This document shows positions 57,366 to 64,000 of a stretch of DNA of 64,000 bases, piece by piece. Below the pieces are notes generated by a model. It was not told the origin of the DNA and did not search any database. It worked only from the letters and a program-made list of their open reading frames with translations. This stretch comes from Rhodoferax potami. Lineage in GTDB: Bacteria; Pseudomonadota; Gammaproteobacteria; Burkholderiales; Burkholderiaceae_C. Within the stretch, counting starts at the first letter, position 1, and every line of letters starts with the position of its first letter. The translations under genes were made by a program, and so were the position numbers. The DNA is taken from contig NZ_JAVBIK010000001.1 in the NCBI RefSeq assembly GCF_032193805.1, positions 2,191,001 to 2,255,000 on the forward strand, read 5' to 3'.

Positions 57366-57689
57366 TCAGATAATACGTTGGTCATCGTCCAATAGATTCA
57401 AAGCGCCTTGCATTCGATTGCGCAGGCCCTTGCGACGGGTGATTTTCTGCTGTGCGGCGACGGGGAGATCGGTGTGCCGGATGATGTTTTTCACAATCAG
57501 GGTGTCGATCAGGTCTTCCAGAACCCGCACAAACTCTGCGTCCGCCTCGCTGAAGCTGGACACGTTCCCGCTACCTTTCAGGAACGCCTGAATCGCCGGG
57601 TGGTCATCCGGAAGCAGTTCGCCGCCGGGTCTTTCCGTACGAGCGAGCGAGGCGATCGAGCCATCTTCATTTCTCAGTACGTGAAACAT
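57366..57689 (-). CDS. Small conserved-looking protein upstream of lapB, unknown function
   Basis: A 107-residue product from ATG 57689 (MFHVLRNEDGSIASLARTE); GAGGA lies about 12 bases upstream. An in-frame ATG at 57746 lacks a ribosome site. The protein is hydrophilic and partly helical (FSEADAEFVRVLEDLIDTLI, then a basic KITRRKGLRNRMQGALNLL). It has no signal or membrane segment. Its stop is directly next to the lapB ATG, so it is the first gene of the lapB-lapC-regulator operon. I do not recognise a characterised family. A role in adhesin secretion is inferred from position only. Confidence 0.75.
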   Translation of the reverse strand: MFHVLRNEDGSIASLARTERPGGELLPDDHPAIQAFLKGSGNVSSFSEADAEFVRVLEDLIDTLIVKNIIRHTDLPVAAQQKITRRKGLRNRMQGALNLLDDDQRII

Positions 57690-57832
57690 AACAGGCACAT
57701 CCTCAAGGTAACGGGTGGGCTGGAGCGTGCGCCCAAGCGCGACCATACTAGCACTGCAACTTCAAATTTCGAAGGCAAAAAAGCCCTGGTTTTTACGAAT
57801 ATTTGCTGAGGCGATGGCAGTGCAGCGGGCTT

Positions 57833-58954
57833 TCACCTCGCCAGTGCAGAGGCCTGCTCAATCACGCCCCCGCCCAAACAAACCTCGCCTTGGTACAGCA
57901 CCGCGGATTGTCCCGGCGTTACGGCCCACTGCGCCTGTGGAAACTGCAATGCGAACGTGGCCGGTGCATCGGCTTGGAATGTGCAGGGTGCATCGGCTTG
58001 GCGATAGCGTGTTTTTGCCCCTGCAGTTTGCGGGGCCGGCGGTGTGCCTGCAACCCAACTTGCGTTCAGCGCCGACAAGGTTTCTGATAGCAACCAAGGG
58101 TGGTCATGGCCCTGAACGACCCACAAGGTGTTGTTGTCCAAATCCTTGCGCGCCACAAACCAAGGGTTGTGGTCGCCGCCGCCGCGCTGCACACCTTTGG
58201 CCTTGATGCCACCAATGCCCAAGCCCTGGCGCTGGCCCAGGGTGTAGAACGACAGGCCTACATGCTCCCCGATGGTGTGGCCTTTGGGGTTTTTGATCGG
58301 CCCGGGCTCTTTGGAGATGTAGCGATTCAAAAAGTCGCGGAAAGGGCGCTCCCCGATGAAGCAAATGCCCGTAGAGTCTTTCTTCTTGGCATTGGGCAGC
58401 CCGATCTCGTCTGCAATCCGGCGCACTTCGGTTTTATGAAGCTCACCCACGGGAAACAGCGTTTTGGACAATTGCGCCTGATTCAGCCGGTGCAAAAAGT
58501 AGCTCTGGTCCTTGGCGGGGTCTAGGCCTTTGAGTAACTCATGTTGGCCACTGGCCTCATTGAGGCGCACCCGGGCGTAATGCCCTGTCGCAATTTTTTC
58601 AGCACCCAAGCGCATGGCGTGGTCTAAAAACGCCTTGAACTTGATTTCTGCATTACACAGAATGTCCGGGTTGGGCGTGCGCCCGGCCTGGTACTCCTGC
58701 AAGAACTCCGCAAACACCCGGTCACGGTATTCGGCTGCAAAGTTGACGTGTTCGATTTCAATGCCCAGCACATCGGCCACGGCTGCGGCATCCACGAAGT
58801 CGATGTTGGAGGAGCAATATTCGCTGTCGTCGTCGTCCTCCCAGTTTTTCATGAAAATGCCGACGACCTCATGGCCTTGCTGCTTTAACAGGTGGGCCGT
58901 GACCGCAGAGTCGACGCCGCCGCTCAGTCCCACCACAATTCGTTGCTTGCTCAT
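57833..58954 (-). CDS. mnmA: tRNA-specific 2-thiouridylase
   Basis: A 373-residue enzyme that thiolates U34 of tRNAs for Glu, Gln and Lys. The PP-loop [20 protein letters not shown] opens the protein; [16 protein letters not shown] follows. The catalytic cysteines are in [11 protein letters not shown] and [13 protein letters not shown]-terminal beta-barrel segments ([30 protein letters not shown]) are complete, and the length is normal. Upstream lie the R3 repeat and the Nudix gene on the same strand. Confidence 0.97.
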   Translation of the reverse strand: MSKQRIVVGLSGGVDSAVTAHLLKQQGHEVVGIFMKNWEDDDDSEYCSSNIDFVDAAAVADVLGIEIEHVNFAAEYRDRVFAEFLQEYQAGRTPNPDILCNAEIKFKAFLDHAMRLGAEKIATGHYARVRLNEASGQHELLKGLDPAKDQSYFLHRLNQAQLSKTLFPVGELHKTEVRRIADEIGLPNAKKKDSTGICFIGERPFRDFLNRYISKEPGPIKNPKGHTIGEHVGLSFYTLGQRQGLGIGGIKAKGVQRGGGDHNPWFVARKDLDNNTLWVVQGHDHPWLLSETLSALNASWVAGTPPAPQTAGAKTRYRQADAPCTFQADAPATFALQFPQAQWAVTPGQSAVLYQGEVCLGGGVIEQASALAR

Positions 58955-59002
58955 GCCTGCATTTTAGTCGGCAGACCCGTATGGAGTTTTTGGGATAAAA
59001 AA

Positions 59003-59051
59003 GGCCTCTAGCGCCCAATTAGTGTGCGCATCTAGCTATGCTTTTTGTAGC
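59003..59051 (-). repeat. Dispersed intergenic repeat, copy R3, overlapping the Nudix stop
   Basis: On the minus strand it reads GCTACAAAAAGCATAGC, then TAGATGCGCACACTAA, then GGGCGCTAGAGGCC followed by T6. The landmarks GCTA..TAGC, TGCGCA and GCTAGAGGCC parallel copies R1 and R2. Its first bases supply the last codons and the stop of the Nudix gene (MLQKA*), and its T run may terminate that gene. Confidence 0.7.
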
Positions 59052-59542
59052 ATTTCTGGCGCGCCTTGCAGGCTGGGGTCGCTGTACACCATGGACAAGG
59101 GGAATCGTTGACCGCGCAGGTAGTCTTCCATGCACTGCAAGACCAGGGGGCTGCGATGCCGTTCTTGGCTGGCGCGAACCTCTTCGGGCGTGAGCCATAA
59201 GGTTCTGACGATGCCGGTATCCAAGGTGCGCCCGTCAATGGCTGGACCGACCGTTCCGCAAAAAGCAAACCGCACGTAAGTGATGTCTTCGGTACCGCTT
59301 GCGCTGGATCTCACAAACCGCGAGAGGTAGACGCCCACCAAGGCGGTGGGCTCCAAAAGGTGGGCAGTTTCTTCCAGCGTCTCACGCACGCAGCCTTGGG
59401 CGGGCGATTCCCCCGGATCCAGATGGCCCGCCGGATTGTTGAGCCGCAGACCCTCTGGGGTGTGCTCCTCTACCAACAAGAAGCGCCCGTCGCGTTCAAT
59501 TACCGCGGCCACTGTCACACTGGGTTTCCATCGTTCAGTCAT
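59036..59542 (-). CDS. nudJ: Nudix hydrolase (NudJ-like)
   Basis: A 168-residue pyrophosphohydrolase. The Nudix box GHLDPGESPAQGCVRETLEETA (about residues 39-60) fits GX5EX7REUXEEXGU except for T-A in place of the final glycine region. The N-terminal KPSVTVAAVIERDGRFLLVEEH and the later R-T-L-W-L-T-P-E-E segment resemble NudJ (HMP-PP/nucleoside triphosphate phosphatase). The mnmA-nudJ adjacency is also known in enterobacteria, which supports the name. The C-terminal MLQKA comes from the R3 repeat. Confidence 0.88.
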   Translation of the reverse strand: MTERWKPSVTVAAVIERDGRFLLVEEHTPEGLRLNNPAGHLDPGESPAQGCVRETLEETAHLLEPTALVGVYLSRFVRSSASGTEDITYVRFAFCGTVGPAIDGRTLDTGIVRTLWLTPEEVRASQERHRSPLVLQCMEDYLRGQRFPLSMVYSDPSLQGAPEMLQKA

Positions 59543-59665
59543 GGCGGATTATGTGCATTTAGCGCAAAAGTCTTTGGCGAAACTCGCAACTTTAGCCCTA
59601 TTGAATGCAGGGAAACTCATGTAAGCTTGCTGACAGCTTGAATCCAACCTTTATAGGAGAGCCGC

Positions 59666-60793
59666 ATGCAGATAGGCGTACCCGCTGAAACACTAGCGGG
59701 CGAGACCCGAGTTGCCGTGACCCCGGAAACAGTCAAAAAGCTGAAATCCCAAGGGCACACGGTTCGTATCCAAAGCGGTGCCGGTGTAGCGGCCAGTGTG
59801 ACGGACGAGGCCTATTTGGCTGCAGGCGCCGACATCACCGATGCGGCGGGTGCGCTCAGCTGCGACCTGGTCCTCAAGGTTCGTACCCCTACAGAGGCAG
59901 AAGCCGCGTTGATGGCGCCTGGTGCCACCCTGGTGGGCATGCTCAATCCGTTTGATGCAGAAGGCCTGCAGCGCTTGGCAGCCGCCAAGCTCAATGCCTA
60001 TGCCCTCGAGGCCGCACCCCGCACCACCCGTGCACAAAGCATGGATGTGCTCTCCAGCCAGGCCAATATCGCCGGCTACAAAGCCGTGATGATGGCGGCC
60101 GACAAATATCAGCGCTTTTTCCCGATGCTCATGACGGCCGCAGGTACGGTCAAAGCCGCCCGCGTGGTGATTTTGGGGGTGGGTGTGGCCGGTTTGCAGG
60201 CGATTGCCACCGCCAAGCGCCTCGGGGCGGTGATCGAGGCCTCCGATGTGCGCCCCAGCGTCAAAGAGCAAGTCGAGTCCTTGGGCGGCAAGTTCATCGA
60301 CGTTCCTTACGAGACGGATGAAGAAAAAGAAGCCGCTGTAGGCGTGGGCGGTTACGCCAAACCCATGCCCCAAAGCTGGCTGGACCGCCAGAAAGCTGAA
60401 GTTGCCAAGCGCGTGGCGCAGGCCGATGTGGTGATCAGCACCGCGCTGATTCCCGGTCGCGCAGCCCCCACCCTGATCACCGAAGACATGGTCAAGTCCA
60501 TGAAGCCCGGTTCGGTGATTGTGGACATTGCTGCGGGCAAAGGTCCGAACGGCGGAGGCAATTGCCCGCTGTCCGAGGCTGACAAGACCGTGGTCAAACA
60601 TGGCGTCACCCTGATCGGCGAAACCAACCTGCCAGCACTGGTGGCGGCAGATGCTTCGTCCCTCTATGCGCGCAACGTGTTGGATTTCTTGAAGTTGATC
60701 CTCAACAAAGAAGGCGCTTTGCATATCGACCTCGAAGACGACATCGTGGCAGCCTGCCTGGTGACACAAGGCGGCGAAGTGCGCCGCAAGTAA
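59666..60793 (+). CDS. pntAA: NAD(P) transhydrogenase subunit alpha, part 1
   Basis: A 375-residue soluble NAD(H)-binding domain I of the proton-translocating transhydrogenase. The alanine-dehydrogenase-like N-terminus MQIGVPAETLAGETRVAVTPE, the Rossmann loop VVILGVGVAGLQAIATAKRLGAVIEASDVRP and VVISTALIPGRAAP are typical. TAGGAGAGCCGC lies before the ATG. In E. coli this part is fused to the membrane part; here, as in many other proteobacteria, it is separate. First gene of pntAA-pntAB-pntB. Confidence 0.96.
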   Translation: MQIGVPAETLAGETRVAVTPETVKKLKSQGHTVRIQSGAGVAASVTDEAYLAAGADITDAAGALSCDLVLKVRTPTEAEAALMAPGATLVGMLNPFDAEGLQRLAAAKLNAYALEAAPRTTRAQSMDVLSSQANIAGYKAVMMAADKYQRFFPMLMTAAGTVKAARVVILGVGVAGLQAIATAKRLGAVIEASDVRPSVKEQVESLGGKFIDVPYETDEEKEAAVGVGGYAKPMPQSWLDRQKAEVAKRVAQADVVISTALIPGRAAPTLITEDMVKSMKPGSVIVDIAAGKGPNGGGNCPLSEADKTVVKHGVTLIGETNLPALVAADASSLYARNVLDFLKLILNKEGALHIDLEDDIVAACLVTQGGEVRRK

Positions 60794-60858
60794 GCGCCAC
60801 TCCACAGGCTCGTGTTTACGCATATCCCCGAATCCACCCTTACTTAAGGAGCGACACC

Positions 60859-61179
60859 ATGGAAATGGTTTCCCCCACCATCCTGAACCTGATCATCTTT
60901 GTGCTGGCCATTTACGTGGGTTACCACGTGGTCTGGACCGTGACACCCGCACTCCACACCCCCTTGATGGCCGTAACCAACGCCATTTCCGCCATCGTCA
61001 TTGTGGGGGCCATGCTGGCCGCTGCACTGACGGAAACAGGCCTCGGTAAAACCATGGGCGTGTTGGCGGTCGCGCTTGCTGCGGTGAATGTATTCGGCGG
61101 CTTCATGGTGACGCGCCGCATGTTGGAAATGTTCAAGAAAAAAGAAAAGAAAGCCCCCACCGCAGGAGCCAAAGAATGA
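60859..61179 (+). CDS. pntAB: NAD(P) transhydrogenase subunit alpha, part 2
   Basis: A 106-residue membrane subunit with about three hydrophobic helices (NLIIFVLAIYVGYHVVW, AISAIVIVGAMLAAAL, MGVLAVALAAVNVFGGFMV) and a Lys-rich cytoplasmic tail. It supplies part of the proton channel. AAGGAGCGAC precedes the ATG. Its TGA overlaps the pntB start (ATGA at 61176-61179). Confidence 0.96.
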   Translation: MEMVSPTILNLIIFVLAIYVGYHVVWTVTPALHTPLMAVTNAISAIVIVGAMLAAALTETGLGKTMGVLAVALAAVNVFGGFMVTRRMLEMFKKKEKKAPTAGAKE

Positions 61180-62603
61180 GCCTGAACCTCGTCACTCTGT
61201 TGTATCTTTTTGCCAGTGTCTGCTTTATTCAGGCGCTCAAAGGCCTGTCGCACCCGACCACTTCCATTCGCGGCAATGTGTTTGGCATGGTGGGTATGGG
61301 CGTGGCCGTCTTCACGACCGGCGCCTTGATCTTCAAACTCGCAGGGCAACTTGGCCAAGACGGCATGACCTGGGTGCTGGGCGCCTTGCTGGTGGGTGGC
61401 ACCGCTGGCACGCTGATGGCCAAGCGGGTGGAAATGACCAAAATGCCGGAGCTGGTGGCCTTCATGCACAGCATGATCGGTTTGGCGGCGGTGTTCATTG
61501 CCGTGGCTGCGGTGGCTGAGCCTTGGGCCTTCAGCATTGCGGCCAAGGGCGAGGCCATCCCCACCGGCAACCGCTTCGAGTTGTTCTTGGGTGCGGCCAT
61601 TGGCGCCATCACCTTCAGCGGCTCGGTCATTGCATTCGGCAAGCTTAGCGGCAAATACAAGTTCCGCTTGTTCCAGGGCGCACCGGTGCAGTTCGCCGGT
61701 CAGCACAAGCTCAATCTGGTGTTGAGTCTTGCCACGCTGGGCTTGGGTTTGATGTTTGCCTTCACCGAAAACTGGACTGCGTTCTTTGTGATGCTGGCGC
61801 TCAGTTTCGTGCTGGGCGTTCTCATCATCATCCCCATCGGCGGTGCCGACATGCCGGTGGTGGTGTCTATGCTCAACAGCTACTCCGGCTGGGCGGCAGC
61901 GGGCATCGGCTTCAGCTTGAACAACAGCATGCTCATCATTGCCGGATCTCTGGTCGGATCCAGCGGCGCTATTCTGAGTTACATCATGTGCAAGGCGATG
62001 AACCGCTCGTTCTTCAACGTGATTTTGGGCGGCTTCGGCGGCGATGCCTCTGCCGGTCCGGCAGGTGCCGCGGTGCAACGCTCCGTCAAAAGCGGCAGCG
62101 CGGACGACGCCGCCTTTGTGTTGGGCAATGCCGAGACTGTGGTGATCGTGCCCGGCTACGGCCTGGCTGTAGCCCGCGCTCAGCACGCCGTCAAAGAACT
62201 GGCTGCCAAGCTCACCGAGAAGGGCATCACCGTCAAATACGCCATCCACCCGGTAGCGGGCCGTATGCCGGGCCACATGAACGTGCTGCTGGCTGAGGCC
62301 GAGGTGCCCTACGACCAGGTGTTTGAGATGGAAGACATCAACGGCGAATTCGGCCAAGCGGATGTGGCCATCATCCTGGGCGCCAACGACGTGGTGAATC
62401 CCGCTGCCCACATCAAAGGCAGTCCGATTTACGGGATGCCGATTCTGGAGGCCTACAAGGCCAAGACCATCATCGTGAACAAGCGCTCCATGGCAGCGGG
62501 TTATGCCGGCTTGGACAACGAGTTGTTCTATATGGACAAGACCATGATGGTGTTCGGCGACGCCAAAAAAGTCGTCGAGGACATGGGTAAAGCCATCGAA
62601 TAG
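61176..62603 (+). CDS. pntB: NAD(P) transhydrogenase subunit beta
   Basis: A 475-residue protein with eight to nine membrane helices (residues ~1-265) followed by the NADP(H)-binding domain III. Diagnostic stretches: KLSGKYKFRLFQGAPVQF, VPGYGLAVARAQHAVKEL, YAIHPVAGRMPGHMNVLLAEA and VAIILGANDVVNPAA. The complex uses the proton gradient to make NADPH from NADH. Translationally coupled to pntAB. Confidence 0.97.
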   Translation: MSLNLVTLLYLFASVCFIQALKGLSHPTTSIRGNVFGMVGMGVAVFTTGALIFKLAGQLGQDGMTWVLGALLVGGTAGTLMAKRVEMTKMPELVAFMHSMIGLAAVFIAVAAVAEPWAFSIAAKGEAIPTGNRFELFLGAAIGAITFSGSVIAFGKLSGKYKFRLFQGAPVQFAGQHKLNLVLSLATLGLGLMFAFTENWTAFFVMLALSFVLGVLIIIPIGGADMPVVVSMLNSYSGWAAAGIGFSLNNSMLIIAGSLVGSSGAILSYIMCKAMNRSFFNVILGGFGGDASAGPAGAAVQRSVKSGSADDAAFVLGNAETVVIVPGYGLAVARAQHAVKELAAKLTEKGITVKYAIHPVAGRMPGHMNVLLAEAEVPYDQVFEMEDINGEFGQADVAIILGANDVVNPAAHIKGSPIYGMPILEAYKAKTIIVNKRSMAAGYAGLDNELFYMDKTMMVFGDAKKVVEDMGKAIE

Positions 62604-62708
62604 AGGCGCACGCCTAAGTACAGCCCGCCTAAGGTAAACACCGTGGGAGGGCTTGTTCGTCTGCATCAAAATAGCAGGCTGCATAAAAATTGACCGGAGA
62701 CACAAGAC

Positions 62709-64000
62709 ATGACTGAACGCGTTTGGCTCGGCAGCTACCCACAAGGTGTGCCTGCTGACATCGACCCTGCCAAATACTCCTCCTTGGTGGCGTTGCTGGA
62801 AGAAAGCTTTCGCAAATACGAAAGCCGCGTGGCCTACAACTTCATGGGCAAAGATGTCACTTTCGGTCAGACCGATAGTTTGAGCTTGGCGTTTGCCGCC
62901 TACCTGCAAGGCCTGGGTCTGAGCAAGGGCGACCGGGTCGCCATCATGATGCCAAATGTGCCGCAGTACCCGATTGCGGTAGCCGCCATTTTGCGGGCCG
63001 GTTTTGTCGTGGTGAATGTGAACCCGCTCTACACCGCCCGTGAGTTGGAGCACCAACTCAAGGACTCCGGCTCCAAGGCGATCGTCATCATTGAGAACTT
63101 TGCCCACACCCTGGAGAAGTGCATCGCCGCTACGCCGGTCAAGCACGTGGTCTTGTGTTCTATGGGTGACCGCTTGGGCCTGCTCAAGGGCACCATGGTG
63201 AACTACGTGGTCCGCAACGTCAAAAAGATGGTGCCGTCTTTCAGCCTGCCCGATGCGGTACGTTTCAATGAGGCCATTGCCCGTGGCACCAAAGCGCCCT
63301 TCAAAAAGCCCGAAATCAAGGCGGACGATGTGGCGGTCCTGCAGTACACCGGCGGTACGACCGGAGTGTCCAAAGGTGCGGTGCTCTTGCACCGCAACGT
63401 GATCGCCAATGCATTGCAGTCAGAGGCCTGGTATGCGCCGGCCATGGCCAAGGTGCCCGCTGATCAGCAGCCCACCACGGTGTGTGCCTTGCCGCTCTAC
63501 CATGTGTTCGCCTTTACGGTAGGTATGATGCTGTCGGTCCGTACCGGCGGCAAACTTATTTTGATTCCGAACCCGCGTGACATTCCGGGGGTACTGAAAG
63601 AGCTATCCAAGCACACTATCCATAGCCTGCCTGCGGTGAACACCCTGTTCAATGGGTTGGCCAATCACCCTGACTTCAACAAGGTGGACTGGAGCCATTT
63701 GAAAGTTGCAGTGGGCGGTGGCACCGCAGTGCAGAGTGGTGTGGCCAAGCTGTGGTTTGACAAGACCGGCTGCCCTATTTGCGAAGGGTACGGCCTGAGC
63801 GAGACCTCGCCCACTGTGAGCTGCAACCCGATTACCTCCACGGAATTCACCGGCACGATCGGTGTGCCTTTGCCCAGCACCTACATGAAGCTCTTGGATG
63901 ATGAGGGCGTAGAGGTCGCGCAAGGGCAGAGTGGAGAGATTGCCATCAAAGGCCCGCAAGTGATGGCGGGTTATTGGCAGCGGCCGGATGAGACGGCCAA
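62709..64000 (+). CDS. fadD: Long-chain-fatty-acid-CoA ligase, 3' end outside window
   Basis: The open frame from ATG 62709 (MTERVWLGSYPQGVPADID) runs 430 codons to the window edge with no stop. It is an adenylate-forming enzyme: AMP-binding P-loop YTGGTTGVSKGAVLLH, GYGLSETSP motif A5 and ALPLYHVFAFTVGM. The N-terminal part fits bacterial FadD, which activates free fatty acids to acyl-CoA on ATP for beta-oxidation. About a quarter of the usual 560 residues is missing. The 105-bp gap after pntB shows no terminator. Confidence 0.93.
   Translation, partial: MTERVWLGSYPQGVPADIDPAKYSSLVALLEESFRKYESRVAYNFMGKDVTFGQTDSLSLAFAAYLQGLGLSKGDRVAIMMPNVPQYPIAVAAILRAGFVVVNVNPLYTARELEHQLKDSGSKAIVIIENFAHTLEKCIAATPVKHVVLCSMGDRLGLLKGTMVNYVVRNVKKMVPSFSLPDAVRFNEAIARGTKAPFKKPEIKADDVAVLQYTGGTTGVSKGAVLLHRNVIANALQSEAWYAPAMAKVPADQQPTTVCALPLYHVFAFTVGMMLSVRTGGKLILIPNPRDIPGVLKELSKHTIHSLPAVNTLFNGLANHPDFNKVDWSHLKVAVGGGTAVQSGVAKLWFDKTGCPICEGYGLSETSPTVSCNPITSTEFTGTIGVPLPSTYMKLLDDEGVEVAQGQSGEIAIKGPQVMAGYWQRPDETA

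Noticed and set aside
60921-63392. 823-codon open frame on the minus strand opposite pntAB-pntB-fadD
   Set aside because: It is the antisense shadow of three clear genes in GC-rich DNA; the His/Gln-rich product has no recognisable domain and no ribosome site.

Overview
The window reads as chromosome of a betaproteobacterium of the Burkholderiales, most likely a Comamonadaceae member close to Rhodoferax. The basis is protein flavour, dense GC-rich coding, the pur/tsa/pnt gene neighbourhoods, and a dispersed repeat family that I associate with that group. This is inference; no 16S or tRNA gene is present. About 36 genes and one insertion sequence fill the 64 kb, and intergenic gaps are short.

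Layout. 1-5.6 kb: a truncated receiver-GGDEF regulator, pyruvate kinase, class II fructose-bisphosphate aldolase, a small lipoprotein and purC. 5.6-12.7 kb (minus strand): a two-component system translationally coupled to an ABC importer with two ATPases, one fused permease and a binding protein that looks like an organophosphate (AfuA-type) binder rather than a ferric one. 12.9-18.2 kb: a thioredoxin-TPR protein, purE-purK-tsaC and the D,D-carboxypeptidase dacB. 18.2-23.5 kb (minus): a two-gene operon of an AAA/DUF4143 ATPase and a 1349-residue NACHT-type NTPase with a C-terminal PD-(D/E)xK nuclease motif. It is the best candidate for an undescribed defence system. 23.7-26.6 kb: tsaB-rimI-udg-pyrF. 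26.7-30.0 kb: an exported DUF1800/DUF1501 pair. 30.1-34.5 kb: DUF779, aldehyde dehydrogenase and a divergent AcoR-type sigma-54 activator, with a good sigma-54 promoter in front of the dehydrogenase. 34.5-39.4 kb: uvrA, an MFS transporter and ssb.

39.5-57.7 kb is a complete Lap-type biofilm module: LapE (TolC), LapG (periplasmic protease), LapD (degenerate GGDEF/EAL c-di-GMP receptor), a LapA-like giant adhesin, a LuxR-type regulator, LapC and LapB. The adhesin gene is cut by a 2.1 kb IS21-family element with a 4-bp target duplication (GCAT). Removing the element and one GCAT restores one 2128-codon frame. The regulator gene beside it carries a one-base frameshift in a G/C run, and ssb has a similar lesion in a G7 run. 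The two together could be biology or homopolymer sequencing error.

57.8-64 kb: mnmA, a Nudix hydrolase, the split NAD(P) transhydrogenase pntAA-pntAB-pntB, and the first two thirds of a long-chain acyl-CoA ligase that runs off the end. Regulatory sites I could read include a TGTA-N7-TACA operator before pyk, the sigma-54 promoter before the aldehyde dehydrogenase, a 19-bp near-palindrome at the lapA start, and an intrinsic terminator only 15 nt before purC.
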